DNA from: Hyphomicrobium sp. CS1BSMeth3
GTDB lineage: Bacteria; Pseudomonadota; Alphaproteobacteria; Rhizobiales; Hyphomicrobiaceae
DNA: 64,000 bases
Direction of reading: 5' to 3'
Assembly: GCF_900117415.1 (NCBI RefSeq)
Contig: NZ_FPEI01000006.1
Location: 1,798,001 to 1,862,000 of the forward strand
The translations under genes were made by a program, and so were the position numbers. The number at the start of each line of letters is the position of its first letter. Position 1 is the stretch's first letter. The notes under the pieces were generated by a model, which saw only the letters and a program-made list of their open reading frames with translations, had not been told where the DNA came from and did no database searches. Shown in pieces: positions 18,500 through 27,554 of this stretch.

Positions 18500-18722
18500 C
18501 CAGCATCCCCTCTCCCCGCTCTTGCGGGGAGAGGGTTAGGGTGAGGGGCGGCACCACTTACCGACGTCAGCGTTTGCCGCTGCCTCCCCATTGAAGGCAA
18601 TGGGGGGAGGGGGAAGTGGGGCGCGTCATACACCGCGCTCTCGCTCTGGCCGCCGCGGGCATGGCACCACGGAGGCGTGCGAAGCACTTCTTCCCAGCAG
18701 CCCGCGGCACTAAAGCAGCAGC
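18500..18722. repeat. Dispersed C/G composite repeat, copy 1
   Basis: Holds a GGGGAGAGGG-type inverted repeat (CTCTCCCC...GGGGAGAGGG near 18509-18537), a second CTCCCCATTG / CAATGGGG pair (18584-18604), the linker GTGGGGCGCGTCATAC, and an inverted copy of the CCGCGGGC...GCCCGCGG unit (18651-18708). The same modules recur in reverse order at 31047-31450. It precedes the LysE-family gene, and no protein is encoded here. Confidence 0.75.
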
Positions 18723-18821
18723 GAAAACCCCACCCGCGCTAGAGCGCGGCCCACTTGACGATCCCGACAAGGCGGAGCTTGGTGCGGCGGAAACCGCAGT
18801 CAACATGTTGGGGGCATCTCC

Positions 18822-19439
18822 ATGAGCATCGAAGCCTGGCTCGCCTTTGTCGCGGCCTCGACCATCCTCGTGATGATCCCCGGCCCGACCGTGCTACTGG
18901 TCGTGTCCTACGCGCTCGGGCAGGGCTGGCGCGCGGCACTGCCGACGGCCATCGGAGTCGCGCTCGGCGATTTCACGGCCGTCACGCTGTCGCTCCTCGG
19001 CGTGGGCGCCCTGCTCGCGACATCGGCAACGCTCTTCACGGTGCTGAAACTCGCGGGCGCGGCCTATCTCATCTGGCTCGGCATCAAACTCTGGCGAGCC
19101 GGCGGCAGCCTGCAGACGGAAGCGCGCACGGATCGCGCGACATCGCTCGCCATGGTCGCGCACGCCTGGATCGTGACTGCGCTGAACCCCAAGGGCATCA
19201 CCTTCTTCGTCGCCTTCATGCCGCAGTTCATCGATCCGAAGGGCGACGTGCTCACGCAGATGCTCATCCTTGGCGCGACCTTCCTGGTCATCGCATTCGC
19301 GAACGCGCTCGCCTACGGCTTTCTCGCCGCGCGCGCCGGCGCCATGGCGCGCAATCCGAGCGCCATCAGCCTGTTCAATAAGATCGGCGGCAGCCTGCTG
19401 ATCGGCGCGGGCGTCGCAGCGGCGACGGTGCGGACGTAG
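18822..19439 (+). CDS. LysE/RhtB family amino-acid exporter
   Basis: 205-aa inner-membrane exporter with about six helices. Its N-terminus MSIEAWLAFVAASTILVMIPGPTVLLV carries the PGP signature, and the central loop has ALNPKGITFFVAFMPQFI, the family's NPK motif. It is longer and only moderately similar to the paralogue at 3528. It is flanked on both sides by structured repeats, which suggests it is transcribed alone. Substrate unknown. Confidence 0.9.
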   Translation: MSIEAWLAFVAASTILVMIPGPTVLLVVSYALGQGWRAALPTAIGVALGDFTAVTLSLLGVGALLATSATLFTVLKLAGAAYLIWLGIKLWRAGGSLQTEARTDRATSLAMVAHAWIVTALNPKGITFFVAFMPQFIDPKGDVLTQMLILGATFLVIAFANALAYGFLAARAGAMARNPSAISLFNKIGGSLLIGAGVAAATVRT

Positions 19440-19625
19440 CATTCGCGCCTACGGCGCGAGCGGGGCTAGCCCCGCACCCCATCGGGAGGGACACCCTCCC
19501 GAACCCACCCGCTTTTATAAGCGCAACAGATACCGCGAATTCCCGTCAACAAAAGACGGGGGGGCCGGGGGTGTCCCCCGGTCGGGTCACAGGGCCGAGG
19601 CCCTGTTCGCGCCAAAGGCGCGAGT
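19440..19625. repeat. Two family D repeats in inverted orientation between convergent genes
   Basis: The 186-bp gap exactly fills the space between two stop codons. Plus-orientation copy: CGCGCCTACGGCGCG, GGGGCTAGCCCC, GGGAGGGACACCCTCCC, then CCGCTTTTATAAG. Reverse copy: TCCCGTC...GACGGG, GGGGGTGTCCCCC, AGGGCCGAGGCCCT, then GCGCCAAAGGCGC. Each half resembles a terminator for the gene running into it, so it may work as a bidirectional terminator. Confidence 0.75.
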
Positions 19626-20621
<996 letters not shown>

Positions 20622-20807
20622 GTCCGCCCTCTCCGATCGCCTGAATTTCCATGGCCCCCGCGGCCCGTGCACGTGGCGGCCCCAGAATGGCCGACCAGAG
20701 CGGTCTATACGCCAGCCGCCTGCAACAATGAAGCACATCAATGCCTTATGCTGCGACGCACAATCGGGCTGCGTGCGGACATGGTATCCGCCGGGATGGC
20801 AGACCTG

Positions 20808-20819
20808 ATGTCCGGACAT
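20808..20819. promoter_or_regulatory. 12-bp palindrome ATGTCCGGACAT in the glpX/monooxygenase divergent region
   Basis: Perfectly self-complementary over 12 bases, 72 bp upstream of the monooxygenase start and about 187 bp upstream of glpX. The same 12 bases are the core of a 16-bp palindrome at 57124-57139, also in a divergent promoter region. Two occurrences in intergenic DNA point to a shared operator; the binding protein is unknown. Confidence 0.4.
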
Positions 20820-20890
20820 GAGTGTGGCGCCCGCTCATCGCTGCGTTTACTGTCTGCAGCCGCATCACCCCTATCGAGGACACGACGCAC

Positions 20891-22252
20891 ATGCGACAGA
20901 TGGCGCTGATCGGATTCCTGCAGGCGCAGAACTGCTCCAACTTTGCCGCCTCGTGGCGCCATCCCGACTCCCGCACCGATTTCATGTCGGCCGATTTCTA
21001 TCGCCACATCGGCAAGGTGCTCGAGGCCGGCAAGTTCCAGCTCGCCTTCTTCGACGACCGGCTCGGAATGCCCGAGTTCCACGGCGGGCGCTACACGGAG
21101 GCCGTCGAGAACGGCATTCGCTGCGTGAAGATGGACCCGGTCGCCTGCATGATGGCCATGGGCATGGCGACCGAGCGGCTCGGCCTCGGCGTGACCTACT
21201 CGACGACCTACTACGAGCCTTTCCACGTGGCGCGCATGTTCGCGACGCTCGACCTCATGAGCAACGGGCGCGCGGCCTGGAACATCGTGACCTCGCTCAA
21301 TGACATCGAGGCCCACAACATGGGCCGCGATTCCGTCCTGGAGCACGATGCGCGCTACGACCGCGCCGACGAGTTCCTGGAAGTCGTGCTCGGGCACTGG
21401 GATACCTGGGGCGACGATGCGCTGATCGTCGACAAGGCGAGTGGCCGCTTCGCCGATGCCTCGAAGGTCAAGCGGCTCGACTATTCGGGATCGCACTTCA
21501 GGTCGCGCGGGCCCTTCACCGTGCCGCGCTCGGCACAGGGGCATCCCCTGCTCATCCAGGCCGGCCAGAGCGGACGCGGCAAGCGCTTCGCGGCCGAATG
21601 GGGCGAGATGATCTTCACATACACGCCGAGCGTGGAGGTCGGGCGCAAGGAGTACGCCGATCTCAAGGCGCAGTGCGCCGCGACGGGGCGCGATCCGAAC
21701 AGCATGCTGATCGGCGCGCTGGTGCATCCGGTCGTCGCCGAGACGAAGATGGAAGCCGAGGACAAGCGCGCGGAGCTCGACAAGCTGCCGCTCGAGGTGG
21801 ACAGCCTCATGCTTCTGTCAGAGGCGCTGAACTTCGACTTCGGCTCGAAGCCGCTCGATCAGCCGCTGACGGACGAGGACATCGCCTCCATGTCGGGCCT
21901 GCAGACGATCCGCGACCGCGTGCTCAAAAACGCCGGCACGAAAAATCCGACCATCCGCGACTTCATCCGCATCAGCGGCCGCGGCCGGCTCAACAATCCC
22001 TGGGTCGGTGGCCCCAAGGAAGTGGCCGACATGTTCGAGGAGTATTTCACGGCGCCGGCGTGCGACGGCTTCGTTGTCGGCGCGACGTGCGTGCCCGGCA
22101 CGTACGAGGACTTCGTGCGCTTCGTCGTGCCGGAGCTGCAGCGGCGCGGCCTCTATCACAAGGACTATCGCGGCGCGACGCTGCGCGAGAACCTCGGCCT
22201 TGCGCGGCCCGATGTCGGCGCATGGCGGAACGTCAAGCGCGGCGCGGCATGA
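20891..22252 (+). CDS. LLM-class flavin-dependent monooxygenase (NtaA/SnaA/DmoA type)
   Basis: 453-aa FMN-dependent, bacterial-luciferase-like monooxygenase, which needs a separate flavin reductase. It has the family segments AASWRHPDSRTDF, FFDDRLGMPEF, TYSTTYYEPFHVARMFATLDLMS and WNIVTSL, and the phosphate-binding region GQSGRGKRFAAEWGE. The start at 20891 is preferred over the frame start at 20822. The likely substrates in this subfamily are nitrilotriacetate, sulfides or other xenobiotics; none can be chosen here. Its stop overlaps the next start (ATGA). Confidence 0.9.
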   Translation: MRQMALIGFLQAQNCSNFAASWRHPDSRTDFMSADFYRHIGKVLEAGKFQLAFFDDRLGMPEFHGGRYTEAVENGIRCVKMDPVACMMAMGMATERLGLGVTYSTTYYEPFHVARMFATLDLMSNGRAAWNIVTSLNDIEAHNMGRDSVLEHDARYDRADEFLEVVLGHWDTWGDDALIVDKASGRFADASKVKRLDYSGSHFRSRGPFTVPRSAQGHPLLIQAGQSGRGKRFAAEWGEMIFTYTPSVEVGRKEYADLKAQCAATGRDPNSMLIGALVHPVVAETKMEAEDKRAELDKLPLEVDSLMLLSEALNFDFGSKPLDQPLTDEDIASMSGLQTIRDRVLKNAGTKNPTIRDFIRISGRGRLNNPWVGGPKEVADMFEEYFTAPACDGFVVGATCVPGTYEDFVRFVVPELQRRGLYHKDYRGATLRENLGLARPDVGAWRNVKRGAA

Positions 22253-22500
22253 GCATCTCGCGCGCTGAGCTCGTGCAGGCCATCGACCACGCGCTCGCCG
22301 GCGAGTGGGAGGCGGCGCATGGCATCGTCCAGCGCGACGAGGGCAACCCGACCTCGTGCTGGATCCATGCGGTCCTGCACAAGATCGAGCCCGACGAGAG
22401 CAACAGCCGCTATTGGTATCGCCGCGCCGGCCAAGCCTACGAGGCTTATCCCGATGCGCGCCAGGAGCTGATCTCGATAAAGGCGGCGCTCACCTACTGA
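22249..22500 (+). CDS. Small conserved protein coupled to the flavin monooxygenase
   Basis: 83 aa, not recognised as a named family. It starts inside the stop codon of the monooxygenase (ATGA overlap), so it is translationally coupled. The sequence is helical and acidic, with an N-terminal ISRAELVQAIDHALAGEWEAAHGIVQ and a WIHAVLHKIEPDESNSRYWYRRAG segment rich in aromatic residues. Small proteins of this shape accompany LLM monooxygenases in other alphaproteobacteria. No cofactor motif is visible. Confidence 0.8.
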   Translation: MSISRAELVQAIDHALAGEWEAAHGIVQRDEGNPTSCWIHAVLHKIEPDESNSRYWYRRAGQAYEAYPDARQELISIKAALTY

Positions 22501-22570
22501 GGTGTGGCGCCGCACGCGTGCTCGCGGCTAAGATTTCATAATCGGGCACAACAGAATTGGAGGAACACCC

Positions 22571-22882
22571 ATGGCCGCCACGCTTTTCATGGTGCGCGCG
22601 ACGATCACCAAGGATCAGGAGGCCGCCTTCAACAAGTGGTACGACGAGGAGCACGTCCCGCAGGTCCTGCGCTACAACGGCGCGATCAGCGGGCGGCGCT
22701 ACAAGCGCATCATGGGCGAGGACAAATACGACTACATGGCGCTCTACGAATTCAAGAACGAGGAGACGTTCAAGGAATTCCAGGCATCGGGTCATCTGCG
22801 CGAGCTGCGCGCGGAGTACGACAAGTACTTCGGCACGGTCTCCGACCGCGCCGGCACGGGCTGGGTGCAGGTTTTTCCCTGA
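22571..22882 (+). CDS. Small dimeric alpha/beta-barrel (ferredoxin-like) protein, DUF4286/EthD-like
   Basis: 103 aa. It follows a clear ribosome-binding site (TTGGAGGAAC, 22557-22566). The pattern FMVRATITKDQEAAFNKWYDEEHVPQVL...GAISGRRY...YDYMALYEFKN is that of the EthD/DUF4286-like ferredoxin fold, small proteins that dimerise and often assist oxygenases. It lies 70 bp after the previous small gene and may be in the same operon as the flavin monooxygenase. No active-site residue can be named. Confidence 0.8.
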   Translation: MAATLFMVRATITKDQEAAFNKWYDEEHVPQVLRYNGAISGRRYKRIMGEDKYDYMALYEFKNEETFKEFQASGHLRELRAEYDKYFGTVSDRAGTGWVQVFP

Positions 22883-22920
22883 GCGGGATGGATCGCCGGG
22901 CGATCGCGCGGGCGCGACGG

Positions 22921-23084
22921 CTAAAGCAACGGACTTGAAATTCACCTCGCTTCGAGGCCTGCCGGGGAGTGAATTTCAAGTCCAAAGTTGCTTTGGAACG
23001 CTATGATTCTAAAGCGTCTTTGAACCTTAAATGCGACTATGAGGCCGGCGCAGCGTGGGTCGCATTTAAGGTCCGACGCTTTAG
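22921..23084. repeat. Paired-hairpin element of a second sequence family (R3 and R4)
   Basis: R3 (22921-22996) starts CTAAAGCAAC and ends GTTGCTTTGG, with inner arms GGACTTGAAATTCAC / GTGAATTTCAAGTCC. After a 12-base spacer, R4 (23009-23084) starts CTAAAGCGTC and ends GACGCTTTAG, with inner arms CCTTAAATGCGAC / GTCGCATTTAAGG. Module lengths (76 and 76) and spacer (12) match the R1-R2 elements, although the sequence differs. It lies between convergent genes. Confidence 0.85.
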
Positions 23085-23101
23085 CGCGCCCGTTTGCGTT
23101 G

Positions 23102-23278
23102 TCAGAGCCCGCGCATGATGCAGCCGAGCAACAGGATCACGTGCGAGAGCAGCAGGAACCAGAACTCATTGCCCTGGATCAGCGGAATCTGAGCGCCGAA
23201 GAATTTCACGACCAGGACGCACACCGTCAGGACGATCGCCAGAATGAAGGTGATGATGCCCGGTGCTTTCAGAACCAT
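23102..23278 (-). CDS. Small two-helix membrane protein
   Basis: 58 aa, with two predicted transmembrane helices (IITFILAIVLTVCVLVVKFF and FWFLLLSHVILLLGCIM) joined by GAQIPLIQGNE. The start at 23278 is set by a GGGGGAGA ribosome-binding site just upstream; the longer open frame to 23509 has no support. The protein ends in CIMRGL. It is a small conserved type of membrane protein seen in related genomes, function unknown. Confidence 0.7.
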   Translation of the reverse strand: MVLKAPGIITFILAIVLTVCVLVVKFFGAQIPLIQGNEFWFLLLSHVILLLGCIMRGL

Positions 23279-23453
23279 GATGGTCTCCCCCATTCCGACG
23301 AGTTCATACGCGCGCCGGCGCGCGCCAATCGCTGCATGATCAACACGATTCGGCCGGCCTTGTGACCCCCTGTGCCGGCGTTTTGCAGAGCCGTGTTGCG
23401 CCCAAATCCCTGAATCGCGCCATGGGCTTATTGGCGGCGGCGGATGCTGCCAT

Positions 23454-23774
23454 CTATGGCTTTGCCGCGTAGCGAAAACCCGTTCCGGTCGCGACCACCT
23501 CGACGGCACCGTTCGTGATCACAGGATGGCTGAGACGCAGCGCCAGGACGCCGTCATAGCCCTGACCGGCGGCGCGCGCCTTCAGCGCTTCGAGCGCGCG
23601 CGCGATCGTCATGTCGACGAGCTGCTCATAGCGCGTCATGTGGCCGCCGATCGTGTTGATGACGGCCTCGCGCATGTCGCGCACGATGTTGGCGCCGCTC
23701 ACCGCGACCGCATAGACGACCTCGCCCGTGACGATCTTCTCATCATCGATCCTGTCCGTGGTCACAAGGCGCAT
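23454..23774 (-). CDS. YbjQ/UPF0145 family protein
   Basis: 106 aa, close to the usual YbjQ length. The sequence starts MRLVTTDRIDDEKIV, followed by GEVVYAVAVSGANIVRDMREAVINTIGGHMTRYEQL, then a helix IARALEALKARAAGQGYDGVLALRL and a strand EVVATGTGFRY, all typical of this pentameric fold. The family is sometimes labelled heavy-metal-binding on structural grounds; the role is unproven. It lies 21 bp downstream of the large envelope protein gene, same strand. Confidence 0.88.
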   Translation of the reverse strand: MRLVTTDRIDDEKIVTGEVVYAVAVSGANIVRDMREAVINTIGGHMTRYEQLVDMTIARALEALKARAAGQGYDGVLALRLSHPVITNGAVEVVATGTGFRYAAKP

Positions 23775-23795
23775 AGGGTCTCCCGAGTGCGAGCG

Positions 23796-25733
23796 TCAGG
23801 ACTTGTTCTGCGCGATGACAATGCGCGGGCGCCGGCCGAAGAGAAGGCGCCACAGGATCAGCAGCACGATGAGCGCGGCAAAAGCGAACACGCTGAGCGC
23901 CACCGGATAGCGCGCCCAGAGCAGCAGCGGGCTGATCTTGCCTTCGCGCACCGAGCGCACATCATCGGCAAAGACGAAGAAGTCGAAGATCGCATCGGAG
24001 CGCGCGATGACGGCCACAGCTTCGGTCTGATCGCGGCTCGCGAGGATCGCGGCCTGGACGCCCGATGCCGTGTAGGCGGCCATGCGCGCGGGTGAGAAAC
24101 CGACCACGGCGAGCAGGCGCTGCGCCGCTGCGGGCTCGAGCGCGCTCATATAGCGCGAGAGCGCCTTGAGGTCCGTCTCGGGAAGCGCGCGGGCGAGGCG
24201 ATTGAGATCGCGGGGCGGCAGCTCGAGGAGCGGCTCGCGCTCGGCGCGCGTGAGGCTCGCGAGGCGCGTGATGGCCGTGCGATCCTCGAGCACGAGCAGA
24301 CGCCCGAGCGCCGCCTTGCTCATTTCCTCGGGCGAGCCAAGGCGATGAAGATCGAAGGCCACGACTTCGGGCAAGCGTTCGTCCGCCAGCGCCCACCACT
24401 TGAAGCCGGCCTCCAGGGATTTCGTGTCGCGCGCAATGGTGATCGCCTCGGCAGGCATGGTCTCGATGGCGCGATGCAGCGTTCCGTCATTGAGGCGTCG
24501 CGTGAGAGCAGGCTCGCCTTCGCCGGCAAGGATGAGCGCGACGACCTCGTCGAGACGCGGCAGCTTGGCGGGCGTCACCGTGTCGAGGAAGCGGCGGAAG
24601 CGCTCGTCCTTTTCGGCAAGCTCCAGCACTTTGGCATGCGCGCGACGGAACTCGCGCCAGATCTCCGTGACGCGATCGGCTGCCGTGCTGGAAATCTCAC
24701 GCGTGTGCTCGTTGATCTGCTCGCCGATGACCTTGGCAAGCTCGGCCTGAATTTTATCGCGCGTATCCGCGCTCTTCATCTCGGTCGCGATGATCGGCAG
24801 CACGCCGTGGCGGAATTCCCAGATGTCCTTGGCGATGAGCGCGATGCCGACGCCGCCCGCGACGACGCCGACAATGCGGCTCAGGATGGCGCCGACGACG
24901 CGCTGGCCGACGGTCATGGCCATGCGCGAAAGCTGGCGGCGCACGATCAGCAGCACGGTGCCCGTGAGGCCCTCGCTGCCCTGGATGAGAACCTGTCCGG
25001 TGGAGACGGTCGCGCTCGCCTTGGACGGATCGATCGTGAACTCGCGCCCGGTGTCGCGGCTCACGGAGCGCGCGACCATGCTGCCGTAGCGCGGCCCGAG
25101 GAAAGCCTGCATGCACTGCGCGACCGGCTCGGCCGCGGCACTGAGACCCTGCTCCATGCGCCGGCCGACCTCGTTGCCGACGCCACTGGCGACGCCGAGG
25201 ATGGCCTTTTGCATGGCATCGGAGCGGAAGACACGTTCGGACGTCGTCGTGGCGAGCTTCTGCGCTGTCTCCTGGAAAGCAATGGAGCCGATCAGCTCCG
25301 TCCAGCTCGACTCCTCGCGCACCTCGCCGATGGCGACATCCACCTGGCGCCAGAGCACGTCGTCGACATTGTTGCGTCGCCAGGCATCCCGCACGATCGG
25401 CGCGTAGTCGAGATCGGCGAGGCTCTTCGTGAGCGCCGCCTGCGTGACGCGGGCGACGGCCGCGCGGAACGTCGCCTCGTCGCCGACCTGGCACTGCTCG
25501 TACTCGGCCCGCGACATCGGAACCGACTGGGGCACGGACGAGGGCGCCGATTGAGCGGCCGGCGGCGGCTCGGAGGTCTGTGCCGCGTTCTGGCCCGGCT
25601 GCGCGCGGAGCGGTGCCTGCGGGACAAAGGGCAGAAGCAGCCCGGCAATGACGGCGGCGACGGTCGCCCGATGCCGCCAGCCAGTATGCCGGCTCGGACC
25701 ACTGCAGGTCAGGAAAGAGGGCCGTTCGCTCAC
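23796..25733 (-). CDS. Large envelope protein of unknown function
   Basis: 645 aa from a GTG at 25733; a GTG at 25829 would add 32 residues. The N-terminus has a signal-like helix (ATVAAVIAGLLLPFVPQAPLRAQ, about 22-45) and then a Pro/Ser/Gln-rich stretch. The middle is helical, with one glycine-rich hydrophobic segment (VVGAILSRIVGVVAGGVGIALIAKDIW). The long C-terminal part is charged and helical (ERFRRFLDTVTPAKLPRLDEVVALIL), and the protein ends in a transmembrane helix (VALSVFAFAALIVLLILWRLLF) and a basic tail. The body is thus probably periplasmic and C-terminally anchored. I do not recognise the family. Confidence 0.75.
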   Translation of the reverse strand: MSERPSFLTCSGPSRHTGWRHRATVAAVIAGLLLPFVPQAPLRAQPGQNAAQTSEPPPAAQSAPSSVPQSVPMSRAEYEQCQVGDEATFRAAVARVTQAALTKSLADLDYAPIVRDAWRRNNVDDVLWRQVDVAIGEVREESSWTELIGSIAFQETAQKLATTTSERVFRSDAMQKAILGVASGVGNEVGRRMEQGLSAAAEPVAQCMQAFLGPRYGSMVARSVSRDTGREFTIDPSKASATVSTGQVLIQGSEGLTGTVLLIVRRQLSRMAMTVGQRVVGAILSRIVGVVAGGVGIALIAKDIWEFRHGVLPIIATEMKSADTRDKIQAELAKVIGEQINEHTREISSTAADRVTEIWREFRRAHAKVLELAEKDERFRRFLDTVTPAKLPRLDEVVALILAGEGEPALTRRLNDGTLHRAIETMPAEAITIARDTKSLEAGFKWWALADERLPEVVAFDLHRLGSPEEMSKAALGRLLVLEDRTAITRLASLTRAEREPLLELPPRDLNRLARALPETDLKALSRYMSALEPAAAQRLLAVVGFSPARMAAYTASGVQAAILASRDQTEAVAVIARSDAIFDFFVFADDVRSVREGKISPLLLWARYPVALSVFAFAALIVLLILWRLLFGRRPRIVIAQNKS

Positions 25734-25883
25734 GTTTTTGTCGCCACACTCGTGCGCAGGGCGCAAGTCGGACCGGCCATCCTGCGCGGAAGGCTTGGTT
25801 AACAGCGCGCTGCAGTATAGCTGCAACACTGTGGGTGAACAGTGGCAGTCCCGGCACGCTGCGGAATGTTCGTTGGAGGAACG

Positions 25884-26672
25884 TCAGCGCCCCGTCTTCT
25901 GTTTCTTCGCCTCGAAGAAGGACTTGATGGCGGCCTGGGGCTCGCCCGTGGTGTAGGCCTCGGCAATGGCGTCGATGCCGGCATAGACGCCCTCCTCGAC
26001 CGAGACGCGCTCCCAGCGGTTCATGAGCGCCTTCTGGTTGCGCACGGCTTTGGGCGTCGCGCGACTAATGAGGCCGAGCCAGTGGTCGACCGCGGCATCG
26101 AGACCCGACATCGGCACGACCTTCTGCACGAAGCCCATGGCCAGCGCCTCATTGGCGCCGAAGGTCTCGCCGGTGATGAGGATCTCGCGCGTCTTGCCCC
26201 AGCCGATGAGGCCCGGCAGCAGCGCCGCCTCGATGACCGAGGGAAGCCCCATGTGAACCTCGGGCATGCCGTAGATCGCGTTGTCGGACGACACACGCAT
26301 GTCGCAGCTCGCCGCAACCTCGAGGCCGGCGCCGAGACAGAAGCCATTGACCCGACCGATGACCGGCACCGGGCATTCGCGGATGGCGAGGCAGGCCTGG
26401 TGCAGGCGGGTGATGAAAAGGCGCACCGAGTCCGCGCAGCACGCGCCGAGCTCGTTCAGATCGGCCCCGCCGATGAACGCCTTGTCGCCGGCGCCCGTCA
26501 GAATGATCGCGCGTAAAGCATTGTCCTCGGACAATTTTTTGAATGCCTGCGTGAGGCTGATGATGGTCGGGCTGGCGAGGCAGTTGAGGCGGCGCTGATT
26601 GTCGATCGTTACGGTCGCGACGCGCCCGCTGGGACGATCCTCGCTCTTCACATGGACAACGGCTTCGGTCAT
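25884..26672 (-). CDS. Enoyl-CoA hydratase/isomerase family protein
   Basis: 262-aa crotonase-fold enzyme. It has FIGGADLNEL as the oxyanion-hole segment and both catalytic glutamates of classical enoyl-CoA hydratase, in CLGAGLEVAASCD and GMPEVHMGLPS. It is therefore a different subtype from the paralogue at 2693. The start codon at 26672 lies one base from a paired-hairpin element, so the whole 5' leader derives from that repeat; no strong Shine-Dalgarno sequence is visible. Confidence 0.88.
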   Translation of the reverse strand: MTEAVVHVKSEDRPSGRVATVTIDNQRRLNCLASPTIISLTQAFKKLSEDNALRAIILTGAGDKAFIGGADLNELGACCADSVRLFITRLHQACLAIRECPVPVIGRVNGFCLGAGLEVAASCDMRVSSDNAIYGMPEVHMGLPSVIEAALLPGLIGWGKTREILITGETFGANEALAMGFVQKVVPMSGLDAAVDHWLGLISRATPKAVRNQKALMNRWERVSVEEGVYAGIDAIAEAYTTGEPQAAIKSFFEAKKQKTGR

Positions 26673-26673
26673 T

Positions 26674-26840
26674 CTAGTGTCCCGGTTCCGAAGTTCGCTT
26701 GACCTCGATGCTGGTGTCCCGAGCGAACTTCGGAATCAGAAGGGACACTAGTTGCATAGCTTTGCTAATGTGATTCAGATCGAAAAATTCGCGCCATAGC
26801 GTGCCGCGGGATCTGGCGAATTTCTCGATCATCACATTAG
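26674..26840. repeat. Paired-hairpin element, copy 2 (R1 then R2)
   Basis: R1 spans 26674-26751 (CTAGTGTCCC to GGGACACTAG, arms through CCGAAGTTCGC / GCGAACTTCGG). The spacer is 13 bases. R2 spans 26765-26840 (CTAATGTGAT to ATCACATTAG). The outermost R2 bases differ from copy 1 on both arms in a compensating way (CTAAT/ATTAG against CTCGT/ACGAG). The element fills the divergent region between the enoyl-CoA hydratase and the next gene. Confidence 0.9.
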
Positions 26841-26882
26841 GCATCCTGCGTGTCTGAAGCCGCACATATGGCAGAAGGCGCA

Positions 26883-27512
26883 ATGCCACTCCAGAACCGC
26901 GTTACCCCGGACGGCTCGATCGTCGCGATTGCTGCGCGGGGGACCGTCATGGGCAATCGGGGCGGCGCCATCCATCAGCCAGACCGCACGCTCGGCAAGC
27001 GCCGCTGGGCCAGCCGCCAGTGGATCTGCTGCCGGCTCGAATTCAACGGCCGACGCCGCGCGCTCATGCAGCCCGGGCGCTATACCGAGCTCTTCTTCCT
27101 GGATGAGGCGACCGCGCTCGCGGCCGGCCACCGCCCCTGCGGCGAATGCCGCCGGCAGGATTTTCTGTGGTTCGCGACGCTGTGGGCCCAGACGAAAGGC
27201 CTCGCCGGGCGCGCCATGGCTGAGGACATGGACGCCGTGCTCCAGGAGGAGCGCCTGACACCCGAGCGCGCCAAGCGCACGTACTACGCGAGCCTCGATA
27301 CGCTGCCCGGCGGCACATTCATCCGCTGGCAGGGGGCGCCGCACCTTGTGCTCGCAAGTTGGCTATTGCCCTGGGACTTCGCTGGCTACGGAACTCCCAT
27401 CGAGCGGCCCTCGGCGGCGACCGTCGAGGTGCTGACACCGCCCTCGATCGTCGCCGTACTTTCGGCCGGTTTTTGCCCCTCACTCCACCCGACGGCGCAC
27501 GTCGTCGACTGA
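26883..27512 (+). CDS. Conserved hypothetical protein with an Ada-like Cys motif
   Basis: 209 aa from the ATG at 26883 (MPLQNRVTPDGSIVAI); a GTG at 26850 and an ATG at 26868 are in frame. The N-terminal half has an RGTVMGNRGGAIH segment, basic residues and a beta-rich stretch. The centre has AAGHRPCGECRRQDF, close to the zinc-binding signature GFRPCxRCRP of Ada proteins, although only one CxxC pair is here. The C-terminal half has a PERAKRTYYASLDTLPGGTFIRWQG segment. The gene is conserved in character but has no known function. It is followed 42 bp later by another hypothetical gene. Confidence 0.75.
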   Translation: MPLQNRVTPDGSIVAIAARGTVMGNRGGAIHQPDRTLGKRRWASRQWICCRLEFNGRRRALMQPGRYTELFFLDEATALAAGHRPCGECRRQDFLWFATLWAQTKGLAGRAMAEDMDAVLQEERLTPERAKRTYYASLDTLPGGTFIRWQGAPHLVLASWLLPWDFAGYGTPIERPSAATVEVLTPPSIVAVLSAGFCPSLHPTAHVVD

Positions 27513-27554
27513 GGCCGGCACTGGGACCGCCGGCCAGCATAACCGGGGGATTCC

